Positions 46,335 to 54,983 of a stretch of DNA of 58,108 nucleotides are shown here, in pieces. Source of the stretch: SURF-13 sp041695325. GTDB taxonomy: Bacteria > Pseudomonadota > Gammaproteobacteria > SURF-13. Position numbers and translations under genes: made by a program. Below the pieces are notes generated by a model that saw only the letters and a program-made list of their open reading frames with translations, was not told the DNA's origin and searched no databases. The stretch spans positions 1-58,108 of the forward strand of contig JBGFRC010000057.1 in the NCBI GenBank assembly GCA_041695325.1. The letters run 5' to 3'. Position 1 is the stretch's first letter. Each line of letters begins with the position of its first letter.

Positions 46335-46577
46335 ATGACCACCCTGACCGCCAGCGAAGCGCGCACCAATCTCTATCGCCTGCTGGATGAAGCGGCTACG
46401 TCCCACGAGCCAATCACCATCACCGGCAAACGGCACAATGCCGTGCTCATCAGCGAAGCAGATTGGCGCGCCATACAAGAAACACTGACCCTGTTGTCAG
46501 TGCCCGGAATGCGCGAATCCATCAAGGCCGGGTTGAGCGAACCCCTGGAAGAATGCGCCAAGGAACTTGACTGGTGA
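46335..46577 (+). CDS. yefM: YefM/Phd-type antitoxin
   Basis: 80 residues. The N-terminal TLTASEARTNLYRLLDEA DNA-binding half and the ITITGKRHNAVLISEADW core are the Phd/YefM signature, followed by a Leu/Glu-rich toxin-binding tail. AGGA lies 9 bases before the ATG. It overlaps the toxin start (GTGA) and should repress its own palindromic promoter. Confidence 0.92.
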   Translation: MTTLTASEARTNLYRLLDEAATSHEPITITGKRHNAVLISEADWRAIQETLTLLSVPGMRESIKAGLSEPLEECAKELDW

Positions 46578-46837
46578 GTTGGCAATTAGCCTTCACCAAA
46601 CAGGCGCAAAAAGACGCCCAGAAACTAAAGGCTGCGAATCTCAAAACCCAAGCCGAAAAACTTCTCGGCCTGTTGCGCGAAAATCCATTTCAAAATCCGC
46701 CGCCGTATGAAAAGCTCGTGGGCGATCTGGCCAGGGCCTATTCACGGCGCATCAACATTCAGCACCGGCTGGTGTATCAGGTGCTTGAAAAAGAACGCAC
46801 CGTCAAAGTACTGCGGATGTGGACTCATTACGAATAA
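46574..46837 (+). CDS. yoeB: YoeB/Txe-type ribosome-dependent mRNA endonuclease toxin
   Basis: 87 residues from GTG at 46,574, overlapping the antitoxin stop. RelE/YoeB fold: PPYEKLVGDLARAYSRRIN, R65 in QHRLVYQV and a C-terminal THYE. E46 and R65 match the catalytic numbering of E. coli YoeB, with H85-Y86 as the C-terminal pair. All catalytic positions are intact. Expected to cleave mRNA in the ribosomal A site when the antitoxin is lost. Confidence 0.92.
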   Translation: MSWQLAFTKQAQKDAQKLKAANLKTQAEKLLGLLRENPFQNPPPYEKLVGDLARAYSRRINIQHRLVYQVLEKERTVKVLRMWTHYE

Positions 46838-46937
46838 AATAAAGGATAAACAGTGCACCGGCTAAAATGACCAGATCACACATAGAACCATCCTTAACTA
46901 TACGCCGACCGGGAATAAGCCAAAAAAGGCGCTCATA

Positions 46938-48488
46938 ATGGCCGACGGCAACGGAAAATCTCTCGAATCCTGGATCTGGGACGCCGCATGCTCCATCCGT
47001 GGGGCGAAGGACGCCCCGAAGTACAAAGAATTCATCCTTCCCCTCATCTTCGCCAAGCGCCTGTGCGATGTCTTTGACGACGAGCTGAACCGCATCGCCC
47101 AGGAAGTTAGCTCGCGCGAGAAGGCATTCAAGCTGGTGAAGCGCGACAAGAAGCTCGTGCGCTTCTACCTGCCGCTGGAGCCCAAGAACCCGAATGACGC
47201 CGTGTGGTCGGTCATCCGCACGCTCTCGGACAAGATCGGCGAGCGCCTCACCACCCACCTGCGCGCCATCGCCGACGCCAACCCGCTGCTGAAGGGGATC
47301 ATCGACCGCGTGGACTTCAACGCCACCACGCACGGCCAGCGCGACCTCGACGACGACCGTCTCTCGAACCTGATTGAGGCCATCAGCGCCAAGCGCCTCG
47401 GCCTGAGCGACGTCGAGCCGGACATCATCGGCCGCAGTTACGAATACCTCATCCGCAAGTTCGCGGAAGGCTCCGGCCAGAGCGCGGGTGAGTTCTACAC
47501 CCCCGCCGAGGTCGGCCTTGTTATGGCACGCATCATGGACATCGAGCCGGGCATGGACGTATACGACCCTTGCTGCGGCTCGGCCGGCCTGCTGATCAAG
47601 TGCGAGCTGGTGCTGCAGGAGAAAATGATCCTGCGCTTGAAGAAAAAATACGCCCCCGCCAAGCTCTACGGCCAGGAAAACGAACCCGGCACCTGGGCGA
47701 TGGCCAACATGAACATGATCATCCACGACATGGAAGGCGAGATTCAGATCGGCGACACCTTCCGCAAACCGAAATTCCGCAAGGCCAACCGCCTCCAGAC
47801 CTTCGACCGCGTAGTGGCCAATCCCATGTGGAACCAGACCGAGTTCAAAGAAAAAGACTACGACGCCGACGAACTCGATCGCTTCCCCAAAGGCGCGGGT
47901 TACCCCGGCAGCAAGGCCGACTGGGGCTGGATGCAGCACATCCTCGCGAGCCTCAACGACAAAGGCCGCGCCGCCGTGGTGCTCGATACCGGCGCCGCCT
48001 CACGCGGCAGCGGCAATGCCAACACCAACAAGGAAAAGGACGTGCGCCGCTGGTTCGTGGAGCAGGATATGATTGAGGGCGTGCTCTATCTGCCGGAAAA
48101 TCTGTTTTACAACACCACCGCGCCGGGCATCATCATCGTGCTCAACAAGGCGAAGTCGAAGGAACGCCAGGGCAAGCTGTTTCTGCTCAACGCCAGCCGC
48201 GAGTTCGAGAAGGGAGATCCCAAGAACTACATTCCCGAGGACGCCATCGACCGCATTGCCAGGACCTTCACCGCGTGGAAGGAAGTAGAGAAGTATTCGC
48301 GCATCGTCACCCGCGAGGAAATCGCCAAGAACGACTACAACATCTCACCGAACCGTTACATCCATACGGGCGAAGGCGAGGAATACCGGCCGATTGCGGA
48401 GATTGTGGAGGAGTTGGAGGCGCTCGAAGTCGAAGCGGCAACGACCGACGCAACGCTGAAAAGCGTCCTCAAGGCACTGAATATCTGA
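46938..48488 (+). CDS. hsdM: Type I restriction-modification methyltransferase subunit HsdM
   Basis: 516 residues. An N-terminal helical HsdM_N domain (about 5-150) precedes the N6-adenine methyltransferase. GEFYTPAEV, SAM motif I DPCCGSAG (210-217) and catalytic motif IV NPMW (295-298) in place of the common NPPF/Y. This variant recurs in one HsdM clade. It works with HsdS for host-protective methylation. It is the first gene of a five-gene operon, with a high-G+C coding region. Confidence 0.95.
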   Translation: MADGNGKSLESWIWDAACSIRGAKDAPKYKEFILPLIFAKRLCDVFDDELNRIAQEVSSREKAFKLVKRDKKLVRFYLPLEPKNPNDAVWSVIRTLSDKIGERLTTHLRAIADANPLLKGIIDRVDFNATTHGQRDLDDDRLSNLIEAISAKRLGLSDVEPDIIGRSYEYLIRKFAEGSGQSAGEFYTPAEVGLVMARIMDIEPGMDVYDPCCGSAGLLIKCELVLQEKMILRLKKKYAPAKLYGQENEPGTWAMANMNMIIHDMEGEIQIGDTFRKPKFRKANRLQTFDRVVANPMWNQTEFKEKDYDADELDRFPKGAGYPGSKADWGWMQHILASLNDKGRAAVVLDTGAASRGSGNANTNKEKDVRRWFVEQDMIEGVLYLPENLFYNTTAPGIIIVLNKAKSKERQGKLFLLNASREFEKGDPKNYIPEDAIDRIARTFTAWKEVEKYSRIVTREEIAKNDYNISPNRYIHTGEGEEYRPIAEIVEELEALEVEAATTDATLKSVLKALNI

Positions 48489-48489
48489 A

Positions 48490-49842
48490 ATGGATACTCT
48501 CGTTTCAACCGAACTCGGCACACTGCCCTCGGACTGGCACGTCCAGCGGTTTGATTCGCTATTTGCTGTTCAGCAAGGCAAGCAAGTCTCAAAGAGGAAC
48601 CGTGTTGGCAAGAACCAGCGTCCATTTCTCCGAACGAAAAATGTATTCTGGGGCCGCCTCGATCTAATAGACCTCGACGAGATGCACTTCACCGAAGCGG
48701 AAGAGCAGCGATTGGCCCTGGAACCCGGTGATCTTCTCATCTGCGAGGGCGGCGATATTGGACGCACAGCCATCTGGCAGGGGGAGCTCGATCGCTGTTA
48801 CTACCAAAACCATCTTCACCGCGCACGACTGAGGAATGAAAATGGAGATTCCCGTTTCGCGCTCTATTGGCTTTGGTATGCCTTTGAAGTTGGCAGCGTC
48901 TATTTCGGGCGCGGAAATATCACCACGATCCCGAACCTCTCCCAGTCAAAGCTGTCTGAGCTTCCGCTGCCTGTTCCACCGCTAGTTGAGCAGCGAAAGA
49001 TCGCGAGCGTGTTGAGCGTAGTTCAGCGAGCGATCGAGCAGCAGGAGCGACTGCTTCAACTCACCGCTGAACTGAAAAAGACGCTCCTCCACCAACTCTT
49101 CACCCAAGGCCTGCGCGGCGAACCCCAAAAACAAACCGAAATCGGCCCCGTGCCGGAGAGTTGGGAAGCAACCACGCTCGGAAGACTCGCTTGCAAGCCA
49201 CACGGTTTCTTGCAAACCGGTCCGTTCGGAAGCCAGCTCCATAAACACGATTATGTGGAAGATGGTATCGGTATTGTGAATCCGACCCATCTCTGGGGAA
49301 ATCGAATCAACCACAAAGATGTACCACGAGTAAGTTCCCAAACAGCGGCAAAACTGGAACGACACCGCTTGGAGGCAGGCGATATTCTTTTTGCGCGCTG
49401 GGGCGAAATCGGGCGGCATGGGATGGTAACGAAAAGCGAGGAGGGCTGGTTGTGTGGGACAGGCTGCTTTCTCGCGCGTGTGCGACAAGAACACATAAAC
49501 AATCGTTTTCTCTCCTATCTGTGGTCAACTCCCGGTGTCATAGCTTGGCTGAACAGCCATGCTGCTGGGGTAATAATGCCGAACCTTAATAACACGGTAC
49601 TCGGTTCAATGCCGGTGTTCTACCCGAAGCTGGACGTGCAAATCGAGATTGCAGACTGCTTGGATGCCGCGGAGCAGAAGTTGATGACCCATGAACGCAA
49701 GAAGCAGTCTTTCTCGGACCTCTTTCGCACCCTGCTGCACCAGTTGATGACAGCGCAGATTCGGGTGAACGACCTAGAGTTGCCATGGGAATGGCGAAAT
49801 GAAACTACCCTATCTGGGAGTTTGCCGCTCTCATCTCAATAA
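48490..49842 (+). CDS. hsdS: Type I restriction-modification specificity subunit HsdS
   Basis: 450 residues, starting one base after the hsdM stop. It has two target-recognition domains (about 1-160 and 215-390), each followed by a conserved helix: LPVPPLVEQRKIASVLSVVQ (about 160-180) and a second copy near 395-420. The linker FTQGLRGEPQKQTEIGPVP introduces the second domain. The recognition sequence cannot be deduced. Lower G+C than hsdM, as is common for exchangeable specificity genes. Confidence 0.93.
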   Translation: MDTLVSTELGTLPSDWHVQRFDSLFAVQQGKQVSKRNRVGKNQRPFLRTKNVFWGRLDLIDLDEMHFTEAEEQRLALEPGDLLICEGGDIGRTAIWQGELDRCYYQNHLHRARLRNENGDSRFALYWLWYAFEVGSVYFGRGNITTIPNLSQSKLSELPLPVPPLVEQRKIASVLSVVQRAIEQQERLLQLTAELKKTLLHQLFTQGLRGEPQKQTEIGPVPESWEATTLGRLACKPHGFLQTGPFGSQLHKHDYVEDGIGIVNPTHLWGNRINHKDVPRVSSQTAAKLERHRLEAGDILFARWGEIGRHGMVTKSEEGWLCGTGCFLARVRQEHINNRFLSYLWSTPGVIAWLNSHAAGVIMPNLNNTVLGSMPVFYPKLDVQIEIADCLDAAEQKLMTHERKKQSFSDLFRTLLHQLMTAQIRVNDLELPWEWRNETTLSGSLPLSSQ

Positions 49843-49859
49843 AAGAAGGGGAACCGGCC

Positions 49860-51443
49860 ATGCCGAAGAAAGCCAAGGAAGAAGGGAAGAAACTAAAGGT
49901 GACGGTGTTTTTGATCAAGGAAGGATACGCGAAGGTTGACGACTTTATTGAGTTGGATGGCGATTTCAAGAGATTGGAAATTAACGTCGATGGGGCGGAC
50001 GGTGATCTGATTTACAAAGGCGGTTTTCGTAGCATTCCGGATTGGGTGGCGCTGTTCCAAGATGTGCCTGGGTTCAAGAAGGCCGAGATATTCAACCAAT
50101 CTTGTCGCGGCCTGTACGTGATGAAGCACAAGAACAGGTACTTTTGCTTTACGTTCGGGCACGCTAGGCATTTGATCAACCAGTTGGCCTACGAGCGCAA
50201 TTTCGGGTTGATCGTTACCCTGAACATGAGCGATCCCGCAAGCATTCGTTCTATAGATAAGACGAACATTAGTCACGTCGCTCTGCATTCGAAGGAGCAG
50301 GCTACGAAAAATCTGGAAATCGGAGAGTTCGAATTCGATTACGACATCGATATTCTCAAATCGATCACCGCGCACGTGGAGAAAGCAGACGAGGACGACG
50401 ATACGGAAACCGTCTCTGGCAGAGACTCGTTATCGATACACACGAGAGTCGATCTCGCGTCGTTCAAGGAGCTTGCTGCGGATTTATACATGGCCTATGG
50501 GAAGGATCGATACAAGAAACTATATCCTTGGTTCGAGTTCATTCAAGAAGAACGGGACAAGCGGATCGCTGAGGCTCTGGACTCCGAGCTTGTTCGGAAA
50601 ATCATTGACAAGAAATTTCATGACGTGTGGTTGGCAATTCCGGAAGTTGTGGAGTGGCAGGACGTAAAAGGATTTGCGAACAAAAGACTAAATGCGCCTG
50701 TGACTCGGCTCGATTTGGACATTGAGGAGTGGACCAAGGAATGCGAGATTGACGACCAGCTCTCAGTCGAATCTCTGAAACACAAGAATGTGTTTATGTA
50801 TTGGACCGATGATAGACTGCCGACCCCTTGGAAGGTGTATCGCTGCCTGAATGCCGAAATCGATCTTGACGGCAAGAAATATGTTCTCAATGACGGCGTT
50901 TGGTATCACATTGCTAAGAACTACGTTGCTGAGGTCAGCGAGTTTTACGACTCAGTGCCCGATTCACAGATCGTTTTGCCGTCTTATGGCGCGAAGAAGG
51001 AGCCGGAGTACTTGAAGTCCGTGGCCGCACTTGATGGTTCCTACGCTTTGATGGACAGACAACTGATTCGGTATGCCGGGGGAAGGAGTCCAGTCGAGTT
51101 TTGCGATTTGTATTCCAAGGGCGGCGATATTATTCATGTGAAGAAATACGCGGGTTCTAGCGTGTTGAGTCACTTGTTTTCACAGGCGCTCGTCTCGGGC
51201 GATTACTTCCTGCACGAGGAAGGATTTCGCAAGGAGTTGAATGGAAAACTGCCACAAGATTTCAAACTTCAGGACGTAGGTACTCCGCCATCGCCCAAGG
51301 ACCACAAGATTTGTTTGGCGATCATGAGCGACAAACCGGGGGCGCTGGAACTGCCATTTTTCAGCAAAGTGAGCCTCAAGTTTGCCGTTAAAGCACTTCG
51401 GAAGCTTGGCTATGAAGTGTCGAAACTGAAGATCAGTAGGTGA
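49860..51443 (+). CDS. TIGR04141/DUF6119-like sporadically distributed protein
   Basis: 527 residues inside the hsd operon, between hsdS (17 bases upstream, with AAGGGG before the ATG) and hsdR (overlap GTGA). Hallmarks of the family: LYPWFEFI (221-228), WKVYRCLNAEI (324-334), VWYHIAKNY (347-355), EFCDLYSK (413-420), IIHVKKYAGSSVLSHLFSQ (424-442) and LPFFSKVSLKFA (498-509). E413, D416 and HVKK (426-429) form a possible PD-(D/E)xK-like nuclease core; this is my inference. G+C is about 45% in 50,221-50,280 against 72% in hsdM at 47,221-47,280, suggesting separate acquisition. Function unproven; a defence accessory or independent modification-dependent nuclease is plausible. Confidence 0.75.
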   Translation: MPKKAKEEGKKLKVTVFLIKEGYAKVDDFIELDGDFKRLEINVDGADGDLIYKGGFRSIPDWVALFQDVPGFKKAEIFNQSCRGLYVMKHKNRYFCFTFGHARHLINQLAYERNFGLIVTLNMSDPASIRSIDKTNISHVALHSKEQATKNLEIGEFEFDYDIDILKSITAHVEKADEDDDTETVSGRDSLSIHTRVDLASFKELAADLYMAYGKDRYKKLYPWFEFIQEERDKRIAEALDSELVRKIIDKKFHDVWLAIPEVVEWQDVKGFANKRLNAPVTRLDLDIEEWTKECEIDDQLSVESLKHKNVFMYWTDDRLPTPWKVYRCLNAEIDLDGKKYVLNDGVWYHIAKNYVAEVSEFYDSVPDSQIVLPSYGAKKEPEYLKSVAALDGSYALMDRQLIRYAGGRSPVEFCDLYSKGGDIIHVKKYAGSSVLSHLFSQALVSGDYFLHEEGFRKELNGKLPQDFKLQDVGTPPSPKDHKICLAIMSDKPGALELPFFSKVSLKFAVKALRKLGYEVSKLKISR

Positions 51444-54418
51444 AGTCCGGGCGAAATCGAGATATGCCTATTCCTGGGGAGCACAAGACCGTTCAATCTC
51501 GCATCCTCGCCTACGCGCAGGAAATCGGCTGGCGCTATGTGCCACGTGCGGAGGCGGAGAAACGGCGGGGCTTCGACCCGGATGGTGCTACGCCCGAGGA
51601 CCGTGCCCGCCCAGCGTCGCTCTATTTCGGCGACCTGCTCCATACCCAGGTGCACGCCTTCAATCCGAAATACAAAGAAGCCGAAGGCGCGCTGGTAGGC
51701 GAGTTCCAGCGGCTGAACGCTGACATCGCCGGCAACCGTGATTTTCTGGCCTATCTCCGCAATCAGGGCAAATTCTTCTGCACCAAGGAAAACCGCGAGC
51801 TGGACCTTCAGCTCATTGACTATGGCGATCTCACCCGTCCGCGCGATAAATGGCGCAATGTGTACGAGGTGACCGAGGAGTTCTACGTCCACAATGGCCG
51901 CTATGGCACACGCGAGGACGTGGTGTTCCTCGTCAATGGTATCCCCGTTCTGGTGATCGAGTGCAAGAACGCCACCAAGGACGAGGCGATCGCGCTCGGG
52001 GTGGACCAGATTCGCCGCTATCATGACGAGACGCCGGAAGTGATGGTGCCGGAAATGGTCTTCACCGCCACCGAGGCCATCGGCTTCGCCTATGGCGTAA
52101 CGTGGAACACTGTGCGCCGGAACATCTTCCGCTGGAAGAGCGAGAAAGTCGGCAACCTCGAAGCCAAGGTAAAGAGTTTCTGTGCCATCCCGCACGTCCT
52201 GCGCGTGCTGAAGGACTTCATCCTGTTCGCCGAGAAGGAGGAGGAACTCCAGAAGTTCATCCTGCGCCAGCACCAGACGGCGGCAGTGGACAAGGTGGTG
52301 GCGTGCGCACTCGATCAAAAGCGCTCGCGCGGTCTCGTCTGGCACACCCAGGGCAGCGGCAAGACCTACACCATGATCAAGGCCGCCGAACTGCTGTTCA
52401 AGGCCAACGAGGCGCAGAAGCCGACCATCCTGCTGATGATTGACCGCAACGAGCTGGAAGATCAGATGCTCAAGAACCTGGCGGCGCTGGGGTTGGGCAA
52501 TGTGGCGCACGCGGATCGCATCGCTACACTCAACAAGCTGCTGGACGAAAAGGGACAGGATTATCGCGGCATCGTGGTGACCATGATCCACAAGTTCCGC
52601 GACATGCCGTCGAATCTAAACACACGCAAGAACATCTTCGTGCTGATTGATGAGGCGCACCGCACCACCGGCGGCGACCTCGGCAACTACCTGATGGCCG
52701 GCCTACCGAACGCGAGCTACATCGGTTTTACCGGCACACCAGTGGACAAAACCGATTACGGCCGGGGCACGTTCAAGACCTTCGGCTGCGAGGACGGCCA
52801 GGGCTATCTGCACAAGTATTCCATCGCCGAGAGCATCGAGGACGGCACCACCCTGCCGCTCTATTACAACCTCGCGCCGAACGAGATGCTGGTGCCGCAC
52901 GAGATCATGGAGAAGGAGTTCCTGGCGCTGGCCGAGGCCCAGGGCATCGCCGACATCGAGGAACTGAACAAGATTCTCGAACGGGCGGTGAATCTGAAGA
53001 ACTTTCTCAAGGGCAAGGACCGTATCCCGAAGGTGGCGCGATTCGTGGCCAACCATTTCTGCCAGAACGTGGAGCCGCTCGGCTACAAGGCCTTTTTGGT
53101 GGCCGTGGACCGCGAGGCCTGCGCCTTCTACAAGGAGGCGCTCGACAAGATTCTGCCGGCGGAATATTCCGAGATCGTCTTCACCGGCAACAACAACGAC
53201 CCCAAGCACCTAAAAAAATGGCACCTCGACGCCAGGAGAGAGAAGCAAATCCGCAAGAACTTCACAAAGGCCGGGGAGTGGCCGAAGATTCTGATCGTCA
53301 CCGAGAAGCTGCTTACCGGCTTCGATGCGCCCATCCTCTACGCCATGTACCTTGATAAACCCATGCGCGACCACACGCTGCTCCAGGCCATCGCGCGCGT
53401 GAACCGGCCCTACGAGAACGAGGCGGCCGAGATGGTGAAACCGCACGGCTTCGTGCTCGATTTCGTGGGCATTTTCGACAAGCTGGAGAAGGCGCTGGCC
53501 TTCGACAGCGACGAGATCAACGCCGTCGTCAAGGACCTCGGCCTGCTCAAGCAGCTCTTCAAATCGAAAATGGAGTCCAAGGCGCCGGACTATCTGGCGC
53601 TCGTCACGCGCAAGTTCGACGACAAGGACGTGGACAACCTGATCGAGCACTTCCGCGACAAGGAGCGGCGCAAGGAATTCTTCAAGGAGTACAAGGAAAT
53701 CGAGATGCTCTACGAGATCATCTCGCCGGACGCGTTCCTGCGGCTGTTCATGGACGACTACACGACCCTTTCAGCCATCTACGCGGTGGTGCGGAACGCC
53801 TACGCCAAGAAGATTTACGTGGACCGGGCGTTTCAGAAGAAGACCAATGAGCTGGTACAGCAGCATGTCGGAGCGCTCATGGTCCGGGAAACGCCGGGCG
53901 AATATGTGGCTATCGACAAGGACACGATCGAAACGATCAAGGCCCGGGACGACGGGAAGGCCACGAAAGTCATCAACCTCGTCAAATCTATTGAAAAAAC
54001 GGCCGAAGAGAACAGCGACGACCCCTTTCTCGTCGCCATGGCCGAGCGGGCCAAGGCCGTTCAGGAGAGTTTTGAGGAGCGGCAGACCACTACTGTCGAG
54101 GCGCTGGCCGAACTGCTCAAGGAACTGGAGAAAAACGAACAGCGCAAGAAAGAACAGGCCGCCAAGGGACTCGATGCACTGACCTACTTTATCCTGTGCA
54201 AGCTGACCGACGATGGCATTCCGAATCCCGAGGCGGCCAGCCGCAAGGCCGCCACGGCGTTTGCCAAGCACCGGAACTGGCAGCGCAGCGATGCCGAGCT
54301 GCGCGAGGTGCGAAAGCAGGTAACATTCGCACTCTATGCGGAGGAGAGCGATATTGAGAAAGTAACCGCTACCGTCGAGGCGTTGTTCATGCTGCTTCAG
54401 AAGAGCTTTCGGCCATGA
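51440..54418 (+). CDS. hsdR: Type I restriction endonuclease/translocase subunit HsdR
   Basis: 992 residues from GTG at 51,440 (GTGA overlap with the previous stop); ATG at 51,464 is an equally possible start. The nuclease domain has D160 and ECKN (E174, K176), with GVDQIRRYH downstream. The SF2 motor shows QGSGKTYTM (near 304), IDEAHRTTGG (near 402) and IGFTGTP. Motif VI region has QAIARVNRPYEN. A Lys/Glu-rich C-terminal helical domain contacts HsdM. Intact catalytic motifs indicate a working restriction subunit. Confidence 0.95.
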   Translation: MKSGRNRDMPIPGEHKTVQSRILAYAQEIGWRYVPRAEAEKRRGFDPDGATPEDRARPASLYFGDLLHTQVHAFNPKYKEAEGALVGEFQRLNADIAGNRDFLAYLRNQGKFFCTKENRELDLQLIDYGDLTRPRDKWRNVYEVTEEFYVHNGRYGTREDVVFLVNGIPVLVIECKNATKDEAIALGVDQIRRYHDETPEVMVPEMVFTATEAIGFAYGVTWNTVRRNIFRWKSEKVGNLEAKVKSFCAIPHVLRVLKDFILFAEKEEELQKFILRQHQTAAVDKVVACALDQKRSRGLVWHTQGSGKTYTMIKAAELLFKANEAQKPTILLMIDRNELEDQMLKNLAALGLGNVAHADRIATLNKLLDEKGQDYRGIVVTMIHKFRDMPSNLNTRKNIFVLIDEAHRTTGGDLGNYLMAGLPNASYIGFTGTPVDKTDYGRGTFKTFGCEDGQGYLHKYSIAESIEDGTTLPLYYNLAPNEMLVPHEIMEKEFLALAEAQGIADIEELNKILERAVNLKNFLKGKDRIPKVARFVANHFCQNVEPLGYKAFLVAVDREACAFYKEALDKILPAEYSEIVFTGNNNDPKHLKKWHLDARREKQIRKNFTKAGEWPKILIVTEKLLTGFDAPILYAMYLDKPMRDHTLLQAIARVNRPYENEAAEMVKPHGFVLDFVGIFDKLEKALAFDSDEINAVVKDLGLLKQLFKSKMESKAPDYLALVTRKFDDKDVDNLIEHFRDKERRKEFFKEYKEIEMLYEIISPDAFLRLFMDDYTTLSAIYAVVRNAYAKKIYVDRAFQKKTNELVQQHVGALMVRETPGEYVAIDKDTIETIKARDDGKATKVINLVKSIEKTAEENSDDPFLVAMAERAKAVQESFEERQTTTVEALAELLKELEKNEQRKKEQAAKGLDALTYFILCKLTDDGIPNPEAASRKAATAFAKHRNWQRSDAELREVRKQVTFALYAEESDIEKVTATVEALFMLLQKSFRP

Positions 54419-54756
54419 GCGCCTGGCGCGACAAGGGAGAATTCAAGGCCCGCGTTTTCGAGTGGGCCGCGAAGCTGGATGTCAAAGTATGCGCCTTGGC
54501 CGTGCGGCCGATGCGGAACAAGTGGGCGTCATGCTCAACCTCCGGGAACTTGAATTTCAACGCCGAACTGTTGGAGCTGGACCGGGAGGTCGGGGATTAT
54601 GTCATCGTCCACGAGTTGCTGCATTTCACAGTACCCAACCACGGCAAGCTCTGGAAAAGTCTGATGCGAACATATCTTGGGGATTACGAACGGGTGGAAT
54701 CGAAGATGAAACTAGCCGTACAACAAAGTTTGCATCGTACCCCTTCAGCTTCTTAA
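54415..54756 (+). CDS. YgjP/DUF45-type zinc metallopeptidase-like protein
   Basis: 113 residues, overlapping the hsdR stop (ATGA). RNKWASCSTSGNLNFN and the zinc motif HELLHFTVPNHGKLWKSLM (HExxH plus a third His in the NHG motif) are the YgjP/WLM signature. It is shorter than the 160-240 residues of free-standing YgjP and lacks its N-terminal beta region. Such small versions are often the last gene of type I restriction operons. The role there is not known. Confidence 0.85.
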   Translation: MSAWRDKGEFKARVFEWAAKLDVKVCALAVRPMRNKWASCSTSGNLNFNAELLELDREVGDYVIVHELLHFTVPNHGKLWKSLMRTYLGDYERVESKMKLAVQQSLHRTPSAS

Positions 54757-54799
54757 AGTTGAGTCAACCAGCCTACGTAGGTTAAAATTAGAAATATAC

Positions 54800-54874
54800 A
54801 GGCGCGTAGCTCAGTGGTAGAGCACTACCTTGACATGGTAGTGGTCGGTGGTTCGATCCCACTCGCGCCTACCA
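54800..54874 (+). tRNA. tRNA-Val (GAC)
   Basis: Cloverleaf by eye: acceptor AGGCGCG/CGCGCCT, D stem GCTC/GAGC, anticodon stem CTACC/GGTAG around TTGACAT (anticodon GAC), T arm GGTGG-TTCGATC-CCACT, discriminator A and encoded CCA. It lies at the right edge of the restriction island, upstream of thrS. Confidence 0.95.
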
Positions 54875-54886
54875 ATTTAAGGCAGA

Positions 54887-54977
54887 GACAAGAGAAAAGT
54901 GAAAAGAGAACAGAAAATAAAAATCGTTAACATTAATTTATCTTTTTTTTCTTGCCTCTTTTCTCTTTTTTCTCGTC
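54887..54977 (+). promoter_or_regulatory. Long purine/pyrimidine hairpin in the thrS leader
   Basis: Positions 54,887-54,919 and 54,945-54,977 pair at 27 of 33 positions in an ungapped imperfect stem with a 25-base loop containing GTTAAC. The left arm is almost all purines, the right arm almost all pyrimidines. It ends 6 bases before the thrS ATG, leaving no visible Shine-Dalgarno. It could terminate tRNA-Val transcription, control thrS, or both. Confidence 0.6.
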
Positions 54978-54983
54978 CTTGAT

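Noticed and set aside
54800..54874. tRNA-Val as phage-type attachment site for the restriction island
   Set aside because: I looked for a copy of the tRNA 3' end near the left border (46,250-46,340) and found none. No integrase is encoded.
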